From DASUAS01 sp963841415 (GTDB taxonomy: Bacteria; Actinomycetota; Acidimicrobiia; IMCC26256; DASPTH01): a stretch of 64,000 nucleotides of DNA. The notes under the pieces were generated by a model. The model saw nothing but the letters and a program-made list of their open reading frames with translations, did not search any database and had not been told where the DNA came from. The translations under genes and the position numbers were made by a program. This document shows positions 8,001-16,076 of the stretch, one piece after another. Position 1 is the stretch's first letter. Each line of letters opens with the position of its first letter. The DNA lies in the NCBI GenBank assembly GCA_963841415.1, contig CAWJCN010000005.1:1-64000 (forward strand), in the 5' to 3' direction.

Positions 8001-8807
8001 TCATTCGTCGGTGTACACGGGGGTGCGCCCTTCCTTCCACGCCGCGATCTTCTCGTCGAAGTTGCCGGTGGTCATGCGCACGTAGAGCTGGGCATTGCCC
8101 TCGTGGTGCATGTGCGCGTGGAGACTGCCGGCGTCGAGGCTGGCCCAGAGCAGCTGCTTGGTGAGCTCGACGCCGACGTGGCTGAAGCCGATGATCCCCT
8201 CGGCGAGCTCGTAGCAGCGCTCGAGCAGCTGGTCGGCGGGCACGAGCTGCGAGACGATCCCGATGCGCTCCGCCTCCTCGGCGTCGACATCACGACCGGT
8301 CAACAGGATGTCGAAGGCGCGCGAGAAGCCGATCTGGCGCGGCAGCAGGTAGCTGATGCCCAGCTCGTTGGCGGTGAGCCCGTTGTTGATGCCGGCAGCG
8401 CGGAAGTAGGCGGCGTCGGATCCGATGCGGATGTCGGCGGCACACGCGAGACAGAAGCCGCCGCCGATGGCCGCGCCGTTGACGGCGGCGATCACGGGCT
8501 GGTGCATGTCACGGATGGCGAGGATCACGTCGTCGAGCACCTTGAGGGCCCGACGGGCGATGCTGGTGCGCTTCAGACCGTCGATGTTGGGCACCATGCC
8601 GCCGCCGACGAGGTCGGCGCCCGAGCAGAACCCGTGCCCGGCGCCGGTCAGCACCACCACCCGGCACTCGTTGTCGACGCTGATCTCCCGCAGCGCGTCG
8701 CGCAACGGGATCATCACGTCGAACGCCATCGCGTTCATGCGTTCGGGGCGGTTGAGCGTGACCAGCGTGACGTGCGGTCTCGGCTTCTCGATCTGGATGA
8801 AAGACAT
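8001..8807 (-). CDS. Enoyl-CoA hydratase/isomerase family protein
   Basis: A 268-residue crotonase. The oxyanion-hole motifs are GAGHGFCSGADL (about 58-69) and AAVNGAAIGGGFCLACAADIRIGSD (about 104-128). I place the start at the ATG at 8807 because a TAGAGT element ends seven bases upstream and overlaps an alternative GTG start at 8816, which could then not be on the transcript. Crotonases add water to enoyl-CoA or rearrange acyl-CoA esters. The downstream SDR would catalyse the next oxidation. The gene is divergent from the MOSC gene over about 60 bp. Exact substrate unknown. Confidence 0.85.
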   Translation of the reverse strand: MSFIQIEKPRPHVTLVTLNRPERMNAMAFDVMIPLRDALREISVDNECRVVVLTGAGHGFCSGADLVGGGMVPNIDGLKRTSIARRALKVLDDVILAIRDMHQPVIAAVNGAAIGGGFCLACAADIRIGSDAAYFRAAGINNGLTANELGISYLLPRQIGFSRAFDILLTGRDVDAEEAERIGIVSQLVPADQLLERCYELAEGIIGFSHVGVELTKQLLWASLDAGSLHAHMHHEGNAQLYVRMTTGNFDEKIAAWKEGRTPVYTDE

Positions 8808-8814
8808 GTCTCTC

Positions 8815-8820
8815 ACTCTA
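8815..8820 (-). promoter_or_regulatory. Leaderless-type -10 element (crotonase 8807)
   Basis: TAGAGT, then 7 nt to the ATG at 8807. It overlaps the alternative GTG start at 8816 and so decides the start. Confidence 0.55.
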
Positions 8821-8866
8821 CGGAAATCCCGAGCGCCGGCCGCCGGGCGCCCGCCACACTGCTCGT

Positions 8867-9409
8867 ATGGACGGGGAGGTCGTCGCCGTGCACCGCAGCG
8901 GTGCCTACACGTTCACCAAGCCGACCGTCGATCGCATCGAGCTGGTCGCCGGGCTCGGGGTCGCCGGCGACGTCCACGCGGGGACGACCGTCAAGCACCG
9001 CTCCCGGGTGGCACGCGACCCGTTGCAGCCCAACCTGCGCCAGGTGCACTTGATCCATGCCGAGCTGCACGACGAGCTGGCGGCGCGCGGGTTCGCCATC
9101 CTGCCCGGCGGGATGGGCGAGAACATGACGACGCGCGGGATCGACCTGCTCGGCCTCGCACGCGGCACGAAGCTGCATCTCGGGCCCGACGCCGTCGTCG
9201 AGGTCACGGGATTGCGCAACCCGTGCGCGCAACTCGACGCGCTCGTGCCCGGACTCATGGCCGCGGTGCTCGACCGCGACGAGCGTGGCGCGCTCGTGCG
9301 CAAGGCCGGGATCATGGGCGTGGTGCTCGCCGGCGGTGTCGTCACCGCGGGTGATCACATCGCGGTCGTCGCACCATCGGGTCCGTTCGTCGTACTCGCA
9401 CCGGTGTGA
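8867..9409 (+). CDS. MOSC-domain protein
   Basis: A 180-residue stand-alone MOSC domain (molybdenum cofactor sulfurase C-terminal fold). Visible family features are GVAGDVHAG (about 29-37), an NLRQVHLI segment, GGMGENMTTRGIDL (about 82-95) and the conserved Cys in VTGLRNPCAQ (about 110-119). MOSC proteins bind the molybdenum cofactor and handle sulfur or reduce N-hydroxylated compounds; some are stand-alone sulfur carriers. No molybdenum gene is adjacent, although a molybdenum hydroxylase lies 40 kb away. The ATG follows a 50-nt spacer divergent from the crotonase. Role is inference. Confidence 0.85.
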   Translation: MDGEVVAVHRSGAYTFTKPTVDRIELVAGLGVAGDVHAGTTVKHRSRVARDPLQPNLRQVHLIHAELHDELAARGFAILPGGMGENMTTRGIDLLGLARGTKLHLGPDAVVEVTGLRNPCAQLDALVPGLMAAVLDRDERGALVRKAGIMGVVLAGGVVTAGDHIAVVAPSGPFVVLAPV

Positions 9410-9500
9410 GGAAACGGGCGCGTGACGATCGCCACGGTTGCCGATGCGAGTCAGCGGGTAGTCCACCGGTCACCTGAACCTGCCTCTTCACAAAGGAGTG

Positions 9501-9662
9501 ATGAAGGTGATCGTATTGGGTGTGATCCTGCTACTGCTCGGATTGATCTTCAGCGCCCCGATCCTCTGGGTGATCGGTCTGGTGCTCGTCATCGTCGGTG
9601 CCGTGCTCTGGATCGCCGGATCCGCCGGCCATGCCGTCGGGGGGCGCAGGCACTACTACTGA
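9501..9662 (+). CDS. Small membrane protein, DUF6131-like
   Basis: A 53-residue protein made almost entirely of two hydrophobic stretches, VIVLGVILLLLGLIF and ILWVIGLVLVIVGAVLWI, ending in SAGHAVGGRRHYY. This layout and the GRRHYY tail match what I remember of the DUF6131 family of actinobacterial membrane peptides; the function is unknown. A very strong ribosome binding site, AAAGGAG at 9492-9498, lies just before the ATG, unlike most genes here. A hairpin lies a few bases after the stop. The gene stands alone between MOSC and monooxygenase genes. Confidence 0.8.
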   Translation: MKVIVLGVILLLLGLIFSAPILWVIGLVLVIVGAVLWIAGSAGHAVGGRRHYY

Positions 9663-9664
9663 CC

Positions 9665-9688
9665 GGCGCGTTTCCGTAAGGACGCGCC
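9665..9688 (+). terminator. Hairpin after the small membrane protein
   Basis: A 7-bp perfect stem (GGCGCGT with ACGCGCC) and a 10-nt loop, starting 3 nt after the stop codon. No U-tract follows, so it could be an mRNA-stabilising end as well as a terminator. Confidence 0.4.
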
Positions 9689-9730
9689 ATACTGTCGCCG
9701 CCCGACCCGGTGAGCGACAGGAGCGCCACG

Positions 9731-11212
9731 ATGGCCCACGACGCGAGTGACGTCCGATCCCGTCGCTCGCGTCGGGTCGCGATCGTCGGCGCCGGGCCCG
9801 GGGGCATCTGCACCGGCGTGCGACTCCTCGAACGGGGCCACGACGACTTCGTGATCCTCGAGAAGGCGCCGGACATCGGCGGTACGTGGTTCCACAACCG
9901 CTACCCGGGTGCCGAGTGCGACATCAAGTCACACCTCTACTCGTTCTCGTTCGCGCTCAACCCCGCGTGGTCGTGCCGCTACGCGCGCCAGCCCGAGATC
10001 AAGGCGTACCTCGAGGACGTGGTCGATCGCTTCGGCCTCGCACCGCACCTGCGCCTCGCCACGCCGGTCCACGAGATGCGGTGGGACGACGCCGAATCGG
10101 TGTGGCACCTCACCGTCGGCGACGGCGAGGTGCTCGACGCCGAGATCGTGGTGAGCGCGATCGGCATGTTCGGCGCTCCCGTGGCGCCCGACGTCCCCGG
10201 CCTCGACCGGTTCCAGGGCACCATGTTCCACTCCGCGCAGTGGGCCGACGACCACGACCTGACCGGCGAACGGGTTGCGGTCATCGGCAGCGCGGCCAGC
10301 GCGGTGCAACTCATCCCGGAGATCGCACCCGTGGTGGGCGCGCTCACCGTGTACCAGCGATCGGCGAATTGGGTCTCGCCCAAGGAGGACGACCCCTACG
10401 ACGACGACGAGTTGGCGGCCTTCGCGGCCGATCCCGGCGCGGTCGAGGCGGTGCGCGACGAGATCTTCACCACCATCGATCCCAACCTCACCTTCGACGA
10501 CGTCGCTCGCCGTCAGCTCGCCGAGACCGCCGGCCGCAACAACATCGCGGTCATCGAGGACGAAGACCTCCGCCGGAAGCTCACCCCCGACAAGCCGTTC
10601 GGCTGCAAACGCCCGCTGGCGTCGAACCTGTACTACCCGACGTTCAACCTCCCGCACGTCGAGCTCGTCACCGATCCCATCACCGAAGTCACCGAACGCG
10701 GCATCGTGACGGCCGACGGCCGCACGCGCGAGGTCGACACGATCATCCTGGCCACCGGCTTCTCCACCACGAAGTTCCTCGCCGCCCTCGACGTGGTCGG
10801 GCGCGACGGCCTCGACATCGACGACGCATGGGCCGATGGCGCGCAGGCCTACCTGGGCATCACGACCGCCGGATTCCCGAACGTGTTCATGTTGTACGGT
10901 CCGAACACGAACAACGGCTCGATCATCTACATGATCGAATGCCAGGTCGACTACGTCATGAAGATGCTCGACGCGATGGACGAGCACGACCTCCAGTGGG
11001 TCGACGTCAAGCGCGACGTCATGCACGAGTACAACGAGGAGCTGCAGCGGAAGCTCGACGGAGTCGAGGTGTGGCAGGCGGGGTGCAACGGCTACTACCG
11101 CGTCGGTGGTCGCATCGTGACGCAGTGGCCGAGCTCGATGAGCGACTACCGCTCTCGCACCGCGCATCCCGACTTGGACGTCTTCGAGACCGGAGCCTTC
11201 GAGACGGCATAG
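9731..11212 (+). CDS. Flavin monooxygenase, type I Baeyer-Villiger-like
   Basis: A 493-residue FAD/NADPH monooxygenase. The FAD motif GAGPGG lies at 20-25, the NADPH motif VIGSAASA at 184-191, and the Baeyer-Villiger fingerprint FxGxxxHxxxW is present exactly at 161-171 (FQGTMFHSAQW). ATGF follows in the expected later position (IILATGFS). Such enzymes insert oxygen into ketones to give esters or lactones. The ATG at 9731 is preferred over a GTG at 9710 because AGGAG sits 7 nt upstream of it. Its TAG stop forms part of the TAGGGT element before the next gene. Substrate unknown; steroid or cyclic ketones are typical in such genomes. Confidence 0.87.
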   Translation: MAHDASDVRSRRSRRVAIVGAGPGGICTGVRLLERGHDDFVILEKAPDIGGTWFHNRYPGAECDIKSHLYSFSFALNPAWSCRYARQPEIKAYLEDVVDRFGLAPHLRLATPVHEMRWDDAESVWHLTVGDGEVLDAEIVVSAIGMFGAPVAPDVPGLDRFQGTMFHSAQWADDHDLTGERVAVIGSAASAVQLIPEIAPVVGALTVYQRSANWVSPKEDDPYDDDELAAFAADPGAVEAVRDEIFTTIDPNLTFDDVARRQLAETAGRNNIAVIEDEDLRRKLTPDKPFGCKRPLASNLYYPTFNLPHVELVTDPITEVTERGIVTADGRTREVDTIILATGFSTTKFLAALDVVGRDGLDIDDAWADGAQAYLGITTAGFPNVFMLYGPNTNNGSIIYMIECQVDYVMKMLDAMDEHDLQWVDVKRDVMHEYNEELQRKLDGVEVWQAGCNGYYRVGGRIVTQWPSSMSDYRSRTAHPDLDVFETGAFETA

Positions 11213-11215
11213 GGT
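11210..11215 (+). promoter_or_regulatory. Leaderless-type -10 element (F420 oxidoreductase 11222)
   Basis: TAGGGT, then 6 nt to the ATG. Its first three bases are the stop codon of the upstream monooxygenase. Confidence 0.45.
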
Positions 11216-11221
11216 CGCCGC

Positions 11222-12121
11222 ATGGACGTCGGCGTCACCATCCCGCACACCGGTCGATACGCGTCACCCGAGTGGGTGCGCGAGTTCTGCACCGTCGCCG
11301 AACAGGTCGGGTTCGACAGCTTGTGGGCCGTCGACCACCTGGTGATGCCGCACCACACCGACTCGGACTACACCCTCGGTCGCAAGCCGGCCAAGATCTC
11401 CGACGACGCGGTGTCGGGGTTGCTCTCGCCCAACTACGAGATGATGACCACGCTCACGTGGGTCGCGGGCTTCACCGAGCACGTGAAGCTCGGGACCGCG
11501 GTGGCGGTGTTGCCGATCCGCAACCCGGTGCACAACGCGCGAGCGCTCGCGACCCTCGACGTCTACTCCGGGGGCCGCGTCGTCTACGGGATCGGAGTCG
11601 GCTGGCTGCGTGAGGAGGCCGAAGCGATGGGCATGCCATGGGACCGGCGCGGCGTCCGCAGTGAGGAGCACATCGCGCTCATGCGCACCCTGTGGTGCGC
11701 GGAGGGCGATCTGGTGGAGTTCCACGGCGAGTTCCACGACCTCCCGCTCATGGATCCCGATCCCAGGCCGGTGCAGCGGCCGATCCCGATCCTGATCGGC
11801 GGCCACTCCGACATCGCGCTCGAGCGCGCGGGACGCATCGGCGACGGCTGGATCGCGGCGCAGATGTCACCCGGCCGGGTCGCCGAGCACTGGCCCCGGG
11901 TCCTGGAGTCGGCCGAGCGCAACGGGCGTGATCCGGCGTCGCTGCGCCTGTTCACCAGCAACCCGGTGAAGAGCGATCTGTCGTTGGTCGAGCTGCTCGC
12001 GGAGTACCGCGAGCTGGGCGTCGAGCACGTGCAGGTGGGGTTGCACCGCTCGTCGCGCGGGGAGACCCTCGACACGATGCACGACATCGCGGAGAATGTG
12101 CTTCCAGGACTGCGCAGCTGA
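11222..12121 (+). CDS. LLM-class F420-dependent oxidoreductase (TIGR03619-like)
   Basis: A 299-residue luciferase-like TIM-barrel enzyme. VGVTIPHTGRYASPEWV at the N-terminus, EQVGFDSLWAVDHLVMP (about 28-44), LGTAVAVLPIRNPVHNARALATLD (about 93-116) and IGVGWLREEAEAMGM (about 126-140) are characteristic of F420-dependent LLM enzymes of the TIGR03619 group. Such enzymes transfer hydride between F420 and organic substrates. It directly follows the Baeyer-Villiger-type monooxygenase but has its own leaderless-type element. Family is sure, F420 use is likely, substrate unknown. Confidence 0.83.
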   Translation: MDVGVTIPHTGRYASPEWVREFCTVAEQVGFDSLWAVDHLVMPHHTDSDYTLGRKPAKISDDAVSGLLSPNYEMMTTLTWVAGFTEHVKLGTAVAVLPIRNPVHNARALATLDVYSGGRVVYGIGVGWLREEAEAMGMPWDRRGVRSEEHIALMRTLWCAEGDLVEFHGEFHDLPLMDPDPRPVQRPIPILIGGHSDIALERAGRIGDGWIAAQMSPGRVAEHWPRVLESAERNGRDPASLRLFTSNPVKSDLSLVELLAEYRELGVEHVQVGLHRSSRGETLDTMHDIAENVLPGLRS

Positions 12122-12155
12122 CCGGGCGACGATCGCCAGCACGACCAGGAGCCAG

Positions 12156-12293
12156 ATGGGACGGATCGGCGAGCCGAGGCGGGAGATCCACATCCCGGTG
12201 CCGACGCCTGCGGTGCCGCTCGAAGAACCCGAGCCCCTGCCCGATCCGGCCACCGAGCCGGCACCGGCCGAACCGGTGCCCACCGGGACGTGA
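12156..12293 (+). CDS. Small Pro/Glu-rich protein
   Basis: A 45-residue protein: a basic start (MGRIGEPRREIHIP) followed by a stretch of Pro, Glu and Ala ending in VPTGT. AGGAG at 12147-12151 gives a good ribosome binding site for the ATG at 12156, which argues for translation. Similar short Pro/Glu-rich peptides are common in actinobacteria and have no known function. It lies between the F420 oxidoreductase and the zinc-ribbon membrane protein. Confidence 0.55.
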   Translation: MGRIGEPRREIHIPVPTPAVPLEEPEPLPDPATEPAPAEPVPTGT

Positions 12294-12303
12294 CGGCGCG
12301 ACC

Positions 12304-13128
12304 GTGACCCTGCCGTGGGACGTGTTCGCGACGCCGATCGCGGCCCGCAAGCTCGCCCGCCTCGGCATCGAGCACGACCGCGTGGTCCTGCGGCCCGCGT
12401 TCTACCGGCAACTCGGTGAGGCCTACGGCGCGGTCGCGCACGCCACGTGCGCGCTGTCCGACCACGAGGCCCCCGCGGCCGACTGCAGCTGCGGGTTCTA
12501 CGCCGTGGCCGACGAGAGCCAGCTCTGGCGCCTCGGTGCCGACGAGCCCGAGCTCGCCGTGCTCGACGTCGAGCTCGCAGGACGCTTGATCGAGCACGAC
12601 CACGGCTACCGCGCCGGGTACCAGCGCGTCACCGCGGTGCGGTTCCACGGGGTCTGCGTGCGCTGCGGGCAGCGCGCCGAGACGTTCGCGCACCGCCGCT
12701 TCGGCAGCCTCGTCCCATCGTGCCGGCGCTGCGCGCGTCGCGCGATGGAGCGCGACGACGTGTCGGCCTCACTCGAGGTGCCGGTGCGGTTCACCACCGA
12801 CGACCCCGCACCCGCGCCGCTGACCACCCGCCTGCGCTTCGTGCTCGCGCAGCTCGCGGCGCCCGTGCTCATCCTCCTCGCCACCGCGATCCTGGCCCTC
12901 GCCACCGCGTCGGGCGTCCCGCTCGCGTGCGGCCAGCTCGCGATCGTCGTGTGGCTGGTGACCGTGCCGTCGCTCGTGCCGCGCCTCGGTGAACGCCTCG
13001 GGATCGGAGGCACCGAAGCCGTGCGCCTCCAGCATCGCTGGAGTCCCGTGGTCGCCGCGGTTGCGATCGCGTGCGACATCGCGCTCACCGTCGTCGTGAT
13101 CGCGCTGCGCGACGTGATCATCTACTGA
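12304..13128 (+). CDS. Zinc-ribbon-like membrane protein of unknown function
   Basis: A 274-residue protein without a family I recognise. The N-terminal half is soluble and holds three Cys groups: CSC (in ADCSCGFYAV, about 60-66), CVRCGQ (about 116-121) and CRRCARR (about 140-146); the last two form a plausible zinc ribbon. The C-terminal part has three hydrophobic segments at about 183-204, 210-228 and 247-269. The start is a GTG 11 nt after the small Pro/Glu-rich gene. The Cys-rich cytoplasmic part linked to membrane helices suggests a sensor or assembly role, but that is speculation. Confidence 0.6.
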   Translation: MTLPWDVFATPIAARKLARLGIEHDRVVLRPAFYRQLGEAYGAVAHATCALSDHEAPAADCSCGFYAVADESQLWRLGADEPELAVLDVELAGRLIEHDHGYRAGYQRVTAVRFHGVCVRCGQRAETFAHRRFGSLVPSCRRCARRAMERDDVSASLEVPVRFTTDDPAPAPLTTRLRFVLAQLAAPVLILLATAILALATASGVPLACGQLAIVVWLVTVPSLVPRLGERLGIGGTEAVRLQHRWSPVVAAVAIACDIALTVVVIALRDVIIY

Positions 13129-13165
13129 GATTCACTTCACAGAGCCCTGCTGAGAGGACGCCGGC

Positions 13166-13939
13166 ATGACCGTGCACTACGACGTCGAAGGACCGGTCGC
13201 GGTCGTCACCATCGATCGCCCCGACGCACGCAATGCGGTCGACCGGCCCACCGCCGCGGCGCTCGTCGACGCGTTCACGCAGTTCGACACCGACGACTCG
13301 CTCGCGGCCGCGGTGCTCACCGGCGCGCACGGCACGTTCTGCGCGGGCGCCGACCTCAAGGCGATGGCGGAGTCGGGCGGCGAGCGGATCAACCGGGTCG
13401 CGCTCGACGGCGACGGACCCATGGGCCCGACCCGCATGCAGGTGAGCAAGCCGGTGATCGCCGCGGTCGAGGGCTACGCGGTCGCGGGCGGCCTCGAGCT
13501 CGCGCTGTGGTGCGACCTGCGCGTCGCGGCCGACGACGCGGTGTTCGGCGTCTTCTGTCGGCGCTGGGGTGTGCCCCTGGTCGACGGCGGCACGGTGCGG
13601 CTGCCCCGCATCATCGGACAGGGCCCGGCCCTCGACCTGATCCTCACCGGACGGGCCGTTGCCGCCGACGAAGCGTTGCGGCTCGGGCTGGCGAACCGAG
13701 TCGTCCCGTCGGGCAGCGCCCGCGACGCCGCGGTCGCGCTCGCCACCGAGCTGGCCGAGCTGCCCCAGGTGTGCCTGCGCAACGACCGCGCGTCGGCGTA
13801 CGCGCAGTGGGACCTGCCCGTGTCCGAGGCACTGCTCGTCGAGACGGATTGCGGCATCGCCACCCTGCAGGCCCCCGGCGCCCTCGACGGCGCCGCGCGC
13901 TTCGCGGGCGGCGCCGGCCGCCACGGCGCGCCTGCCTGA
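13166..13939 (+). CDS. Enoyl-CoA hydratase family protein (crotonase)
   Basis: A 257-residue crotonase. VVTIDRPDARNAVDRP (about 12-27), the first oxyanion motif HGTFCAGADLKAMAE (about 54-68) and the second VEGYAVAGGLELALWCDLRVA (about 98-118) are intact. The region FCRRWGVPLVDGGTVRLPRIIG after it is typical of a common actinobacterial crotonase subgroup. A Shine-Dalgarno-like GAGAGGA precedes the ATG. It is convergent with the MFS gene and probably monocistronic. The exact reaction (hydration, isomerisation or ring opening) cannot be decided. Confidence 0.85.
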   Translation: MTVHYDVEGPVAVVTIDRPDARNAVDRPTAAALVDAFTQFDTDDSLAAAVLTGAHGTFCAGADLKAMAESGGERINRVALDGDGPMGPTRMQVSKPVIAAVEGYAVAGGLELALWCDLRVAADDAVFGVFCRRWGVPLVDGGTVRLPRIIGQGPALDLILTGRAVAADEALRLGLANRVVPSGSARDAAVALATELAELPQVCLRNDRASAYAQWDLPVSEALLVETDCGIATLQAPGALDGAARFAGGAGRHGAPA

Positions 13940-13961
13940 CGGGCCCGCACAGATAGCGGAG

Positions 13962-15425
13962 CTAGGTGGGCGCGATGACGACGTCGACGACGACCTCGCC
14001 GGTGTCGCGGAGTGCGCGATGGGGCAGCAGGAAACCGAAGAAGATCGCGAACAGGCCGACGGGCACCGCGGCCGCGAACACCCACGGCAGCGCGTCGGCG
14101 AACTGCGCGGCGGTGGCGTGGTGCGCGGGCAGCCCGGCGGCGAGCACCGCGCCGAAGAGCGGCGTGCCGATCGTGCCCCCGAGCGTGCGCGCCAGCAGCG
14201 CCGTCGACGTGCCCATTCCCATGTCGGCGAGGTCGACCGCGTTCTGCACCGCCAGGATCGACGTCTGCATCGCGCACCCGATGCCGAGGCCGACGATGGT
14301 GCCCATGGCCGCGACCAGCGCGACCGAGGTGTCGATGTCGATGGTGGTGAGCGCGAGGACGCCCACGGTCATGATCACGCCGCCGACGATCGGCCAGGCG
14401 CGGTAGCGGCCGGTCCGCTCGACGCGCCTCCCGGCCAACGTCGTCGCCATGGCAGTGCCGATCATGGTCGGGATGAGGAGCAGCCCCGACTCGGTGGCGT
14501 CGACGCCCGCGACCTCCTGGAAGAACACGGGCAGGAAGAACACCCCGAGGTAGAAGAGCATGCCCGACGTGAAGTTCAGCGGCGCCGCGATCCGCAGCAC
14601 CGGGTTCTGGAACAGGCGCAGCGGCACGAACGGCTCGGCGGCGTGGCGCTCCCGCAACACGAACGCGACGACGCACGCCGCCAGGAGCAGCGCGAGCGCG
14701 CCCGACTCCGGCGACACCCAGTCGACGTCCTTGCCACCCGCGGTCGCCAGCACCACCAACGCGGCCAGTCCGAGCGTGAGCAGGCCGGAGCCGAGGAAGT
14801 CGATGGAGTGCTCGATCCTCCGGTGCGGCAGGTGCAGCCTCGGGATCAGGATCGCCGCCGCCGCGATCGCGAGCGGGACGTTCACGAAGAAGGCCCAGCG
14901 CCAGCTCAGGTGGTCGACGAACAGACCGCCGATCAGCGGCCCCGCGATCACCGCGGCCGCGAACAGCATCCCCTGGTAGCCGAGCCAGCGTCCGAGCTGA
15001 CGAGGTGGGATCAGATCCCCCATGATCGCCATCCCGAGCACGGGCACGCCCCCGCCGCCGATGCCCTGCAGCGCGCGGGCTGCCAGCAGCTCCGGCATCG
15101 ACTGCGCGAAGCCGCACAGCACTGACCCGAGCGTGAACACCGCGAGCGCGAACAGCAGCACCCGTTTGCGGCCGTAGAGGTCGCCGATCTTCCCGTAGAG
15201 CGGCATCGTCGCCACCTGGAAGAGCAGGTAGGCCGTCACCACCCACGCGATGCCCGACACCCCGCCGAGGTCGCGCACGATCGACGGCAACGCGGTGGCG
15301 ACGATCGTGCCGTCGATCCCCGAGACCATCATCCCGGCCTGCAGTCCCACGAACACGACCACGAACCCGCGGGCCGTGGAGTCGGTGGGAACGGCGGAAC
15401 TGATGGCCGCAGGTATATTTCTCAT
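13962..15425 (-). CDS. MFS drug exporter, DHA2 (14-TMS, EmrB/QacA-like)
   Basis: A 487-residue transporter with many hydrophobic helices. Signature segments are SGIDGTIVATALPSIVRDL (motif D1 in TM1, about 34-52), the loop motif GKIGDLYGRKRVLL (motif A, about 78-91) and ALQGIGGGGVPVL in TM4. It should export drugs or other amphiphiles using the proton gradient. The annotated ATG lies inside the spacer of a convincing promoter on the same strand (TTGACA-18-TATACC), so the real start may be the GTG at 15362, just before TM1. It is divergent from a TetR gene, the usual repressor-pump arrangement. Confidence 0.85.
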   Translation of the reverse strand: MRNIPAAISSAVPTDSTARGFVVVFVGLQAGMMVSGIDGTIVATALPSIVRDLGGVSGIAWVVTAYLLFQVATMPLYGKIGDLYGRKRVLLFALAVFTLGSVLCGFAQSMPELLAARALQGIGGGGVPVLGMAIMGDLIPPRQLGRWLGYQGMLFAAAVIAGPLIGGLFVDHLSWRWAFFVNVPLAIAAAAILIPRLHLPHRRIEHSIDFLGSGLLTLGLAALVVLATAGGKDVDWVSPESGALALLLAACVVAFVLRERHAAEPFVPLRLFQNPVLRIAAPLNFTSGMLFYLGVFFLPVFFQEVAGVDATESGLLLIPTMIGTAMATTLAGRRVERTGRYRAWPIVGGVIMTVGVLALTTIDIDTSVALVAAMGTIVGLGIGCAMQTSILAVQNAVDLADMGMGTSTALLARTLGGTIGTPLFGAVLAAGLPAHHATAAQFADALPWVFAAAVPVGLFAIFFGFLLPHRALRDTGEVVVDVVIAPT

Positions 15426-15441
15426 CGCGTCAGACTGTCAA
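15412..15441 (-). promoter_or_regulatory. Promoter of the MFS gene and probable TetR target area
   Basis: On the minus strand TTGACA (15436-15441) and TATACC (15412-15417) are separated by 18 nt. The 45 nt between the divergent starts also hold half-sites GCGT and ACGC about 12 nt apart, a candidate operator for the TetR protein. The operator assignment is weak. Confidence 0.45.
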
Positions 15442-15470
15442 CACGCCCGAGAATCGCCGGAGGCTCGCAC

Positions 15471-16076
15471 ATGGCCACGCAGGTGGGGCTCGACCACGAC
15501 GCGGTCGTCGAAGCTGCCGGCGAGCTCGTCGACGAGGCCGGGGTCGGGGCCCTCACCCTCGCCGGGCTGGCGGCTTCGCTCGGCATCCGCAGCCAGTCCC
15601 TCTACGCGCACGTCGACGGGCTCGACGGGCTGCTGCGCGACCTCGCACTCGATTCGGTGCGGCAACTCGGCGACGCGCTGCGGTCGTCGGTGATCGGGCG
15701 GTCGGGCCGGGACGCGCTCGAGGCCATCGCCGATGCGTACTGGGACTTCGCCACCGCCCACCCCGGCCGCTACGCCGCCACCATCCGCGACCCGAGCGAC
15801 GACCCCGAGCTCGACGCGGCCAACCTGCGGGCCGCCGAAGCCCTGACCCGGGTGCTCGAGTCGTTCGGTCTCTCGGGTACCGACGAGGTGCACGCGCACC
15901 GCGCGGTGTGGTCGGGCATCCACGGCTTCCTCACCCTGGAGCACGCGGGCGTGCTGCGGCGACCGGCGTCGGTCCGTGAGAGCTACCGGCGCATGATCGC
16001 GAGCTACGCCGACGCGCTCGCTCCCGCGAGCACGGGCCAGAGCCGGAGCGCGTTCTCTCCGAGCACGAGCGCCTGA
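15471..16076 (+). CDS. TetR-family transcriptional regulator
   Basis: A 201-residue TetR regulator. The helix-turn-helix is ALTLAGLAASLGIRSQSLYAHV (about 26-47), followed by a WHG-type C-terminal ligand domain with YWDFATAHPGRYAA and AVWSGIHGFLTLEHAG. It is divergent from the DHA2 exporter and very probably represses it. CGGAGG upstream of the ATG is a good ribosome binding site. Its last 73 bp overlap, tail to tail, the end of the amidohydrolase gene on the other strand; the final 20-odd residues (ASTGQSRSAFSPSTSA) are low-complexity and could be a recent read-through extension. Confidence 0.85.
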   Translation: MATQVGLDHDAVVEAAGELVDEAGVGALTLAGLAASLGIRSQSLYAHVDGLDGLLRDLALDSVRQLGDALRSSVIGRSGRDALEAIADAYWDFATAHPGRYAATIRDPSDDPELDAANLRAAEALTRVLESFGLSGTDEVHAHRAVWSGIHGFLTLEHAGVLRRPASVRESYRRMIASYADALAPASTGQSRSAFSPSTSA

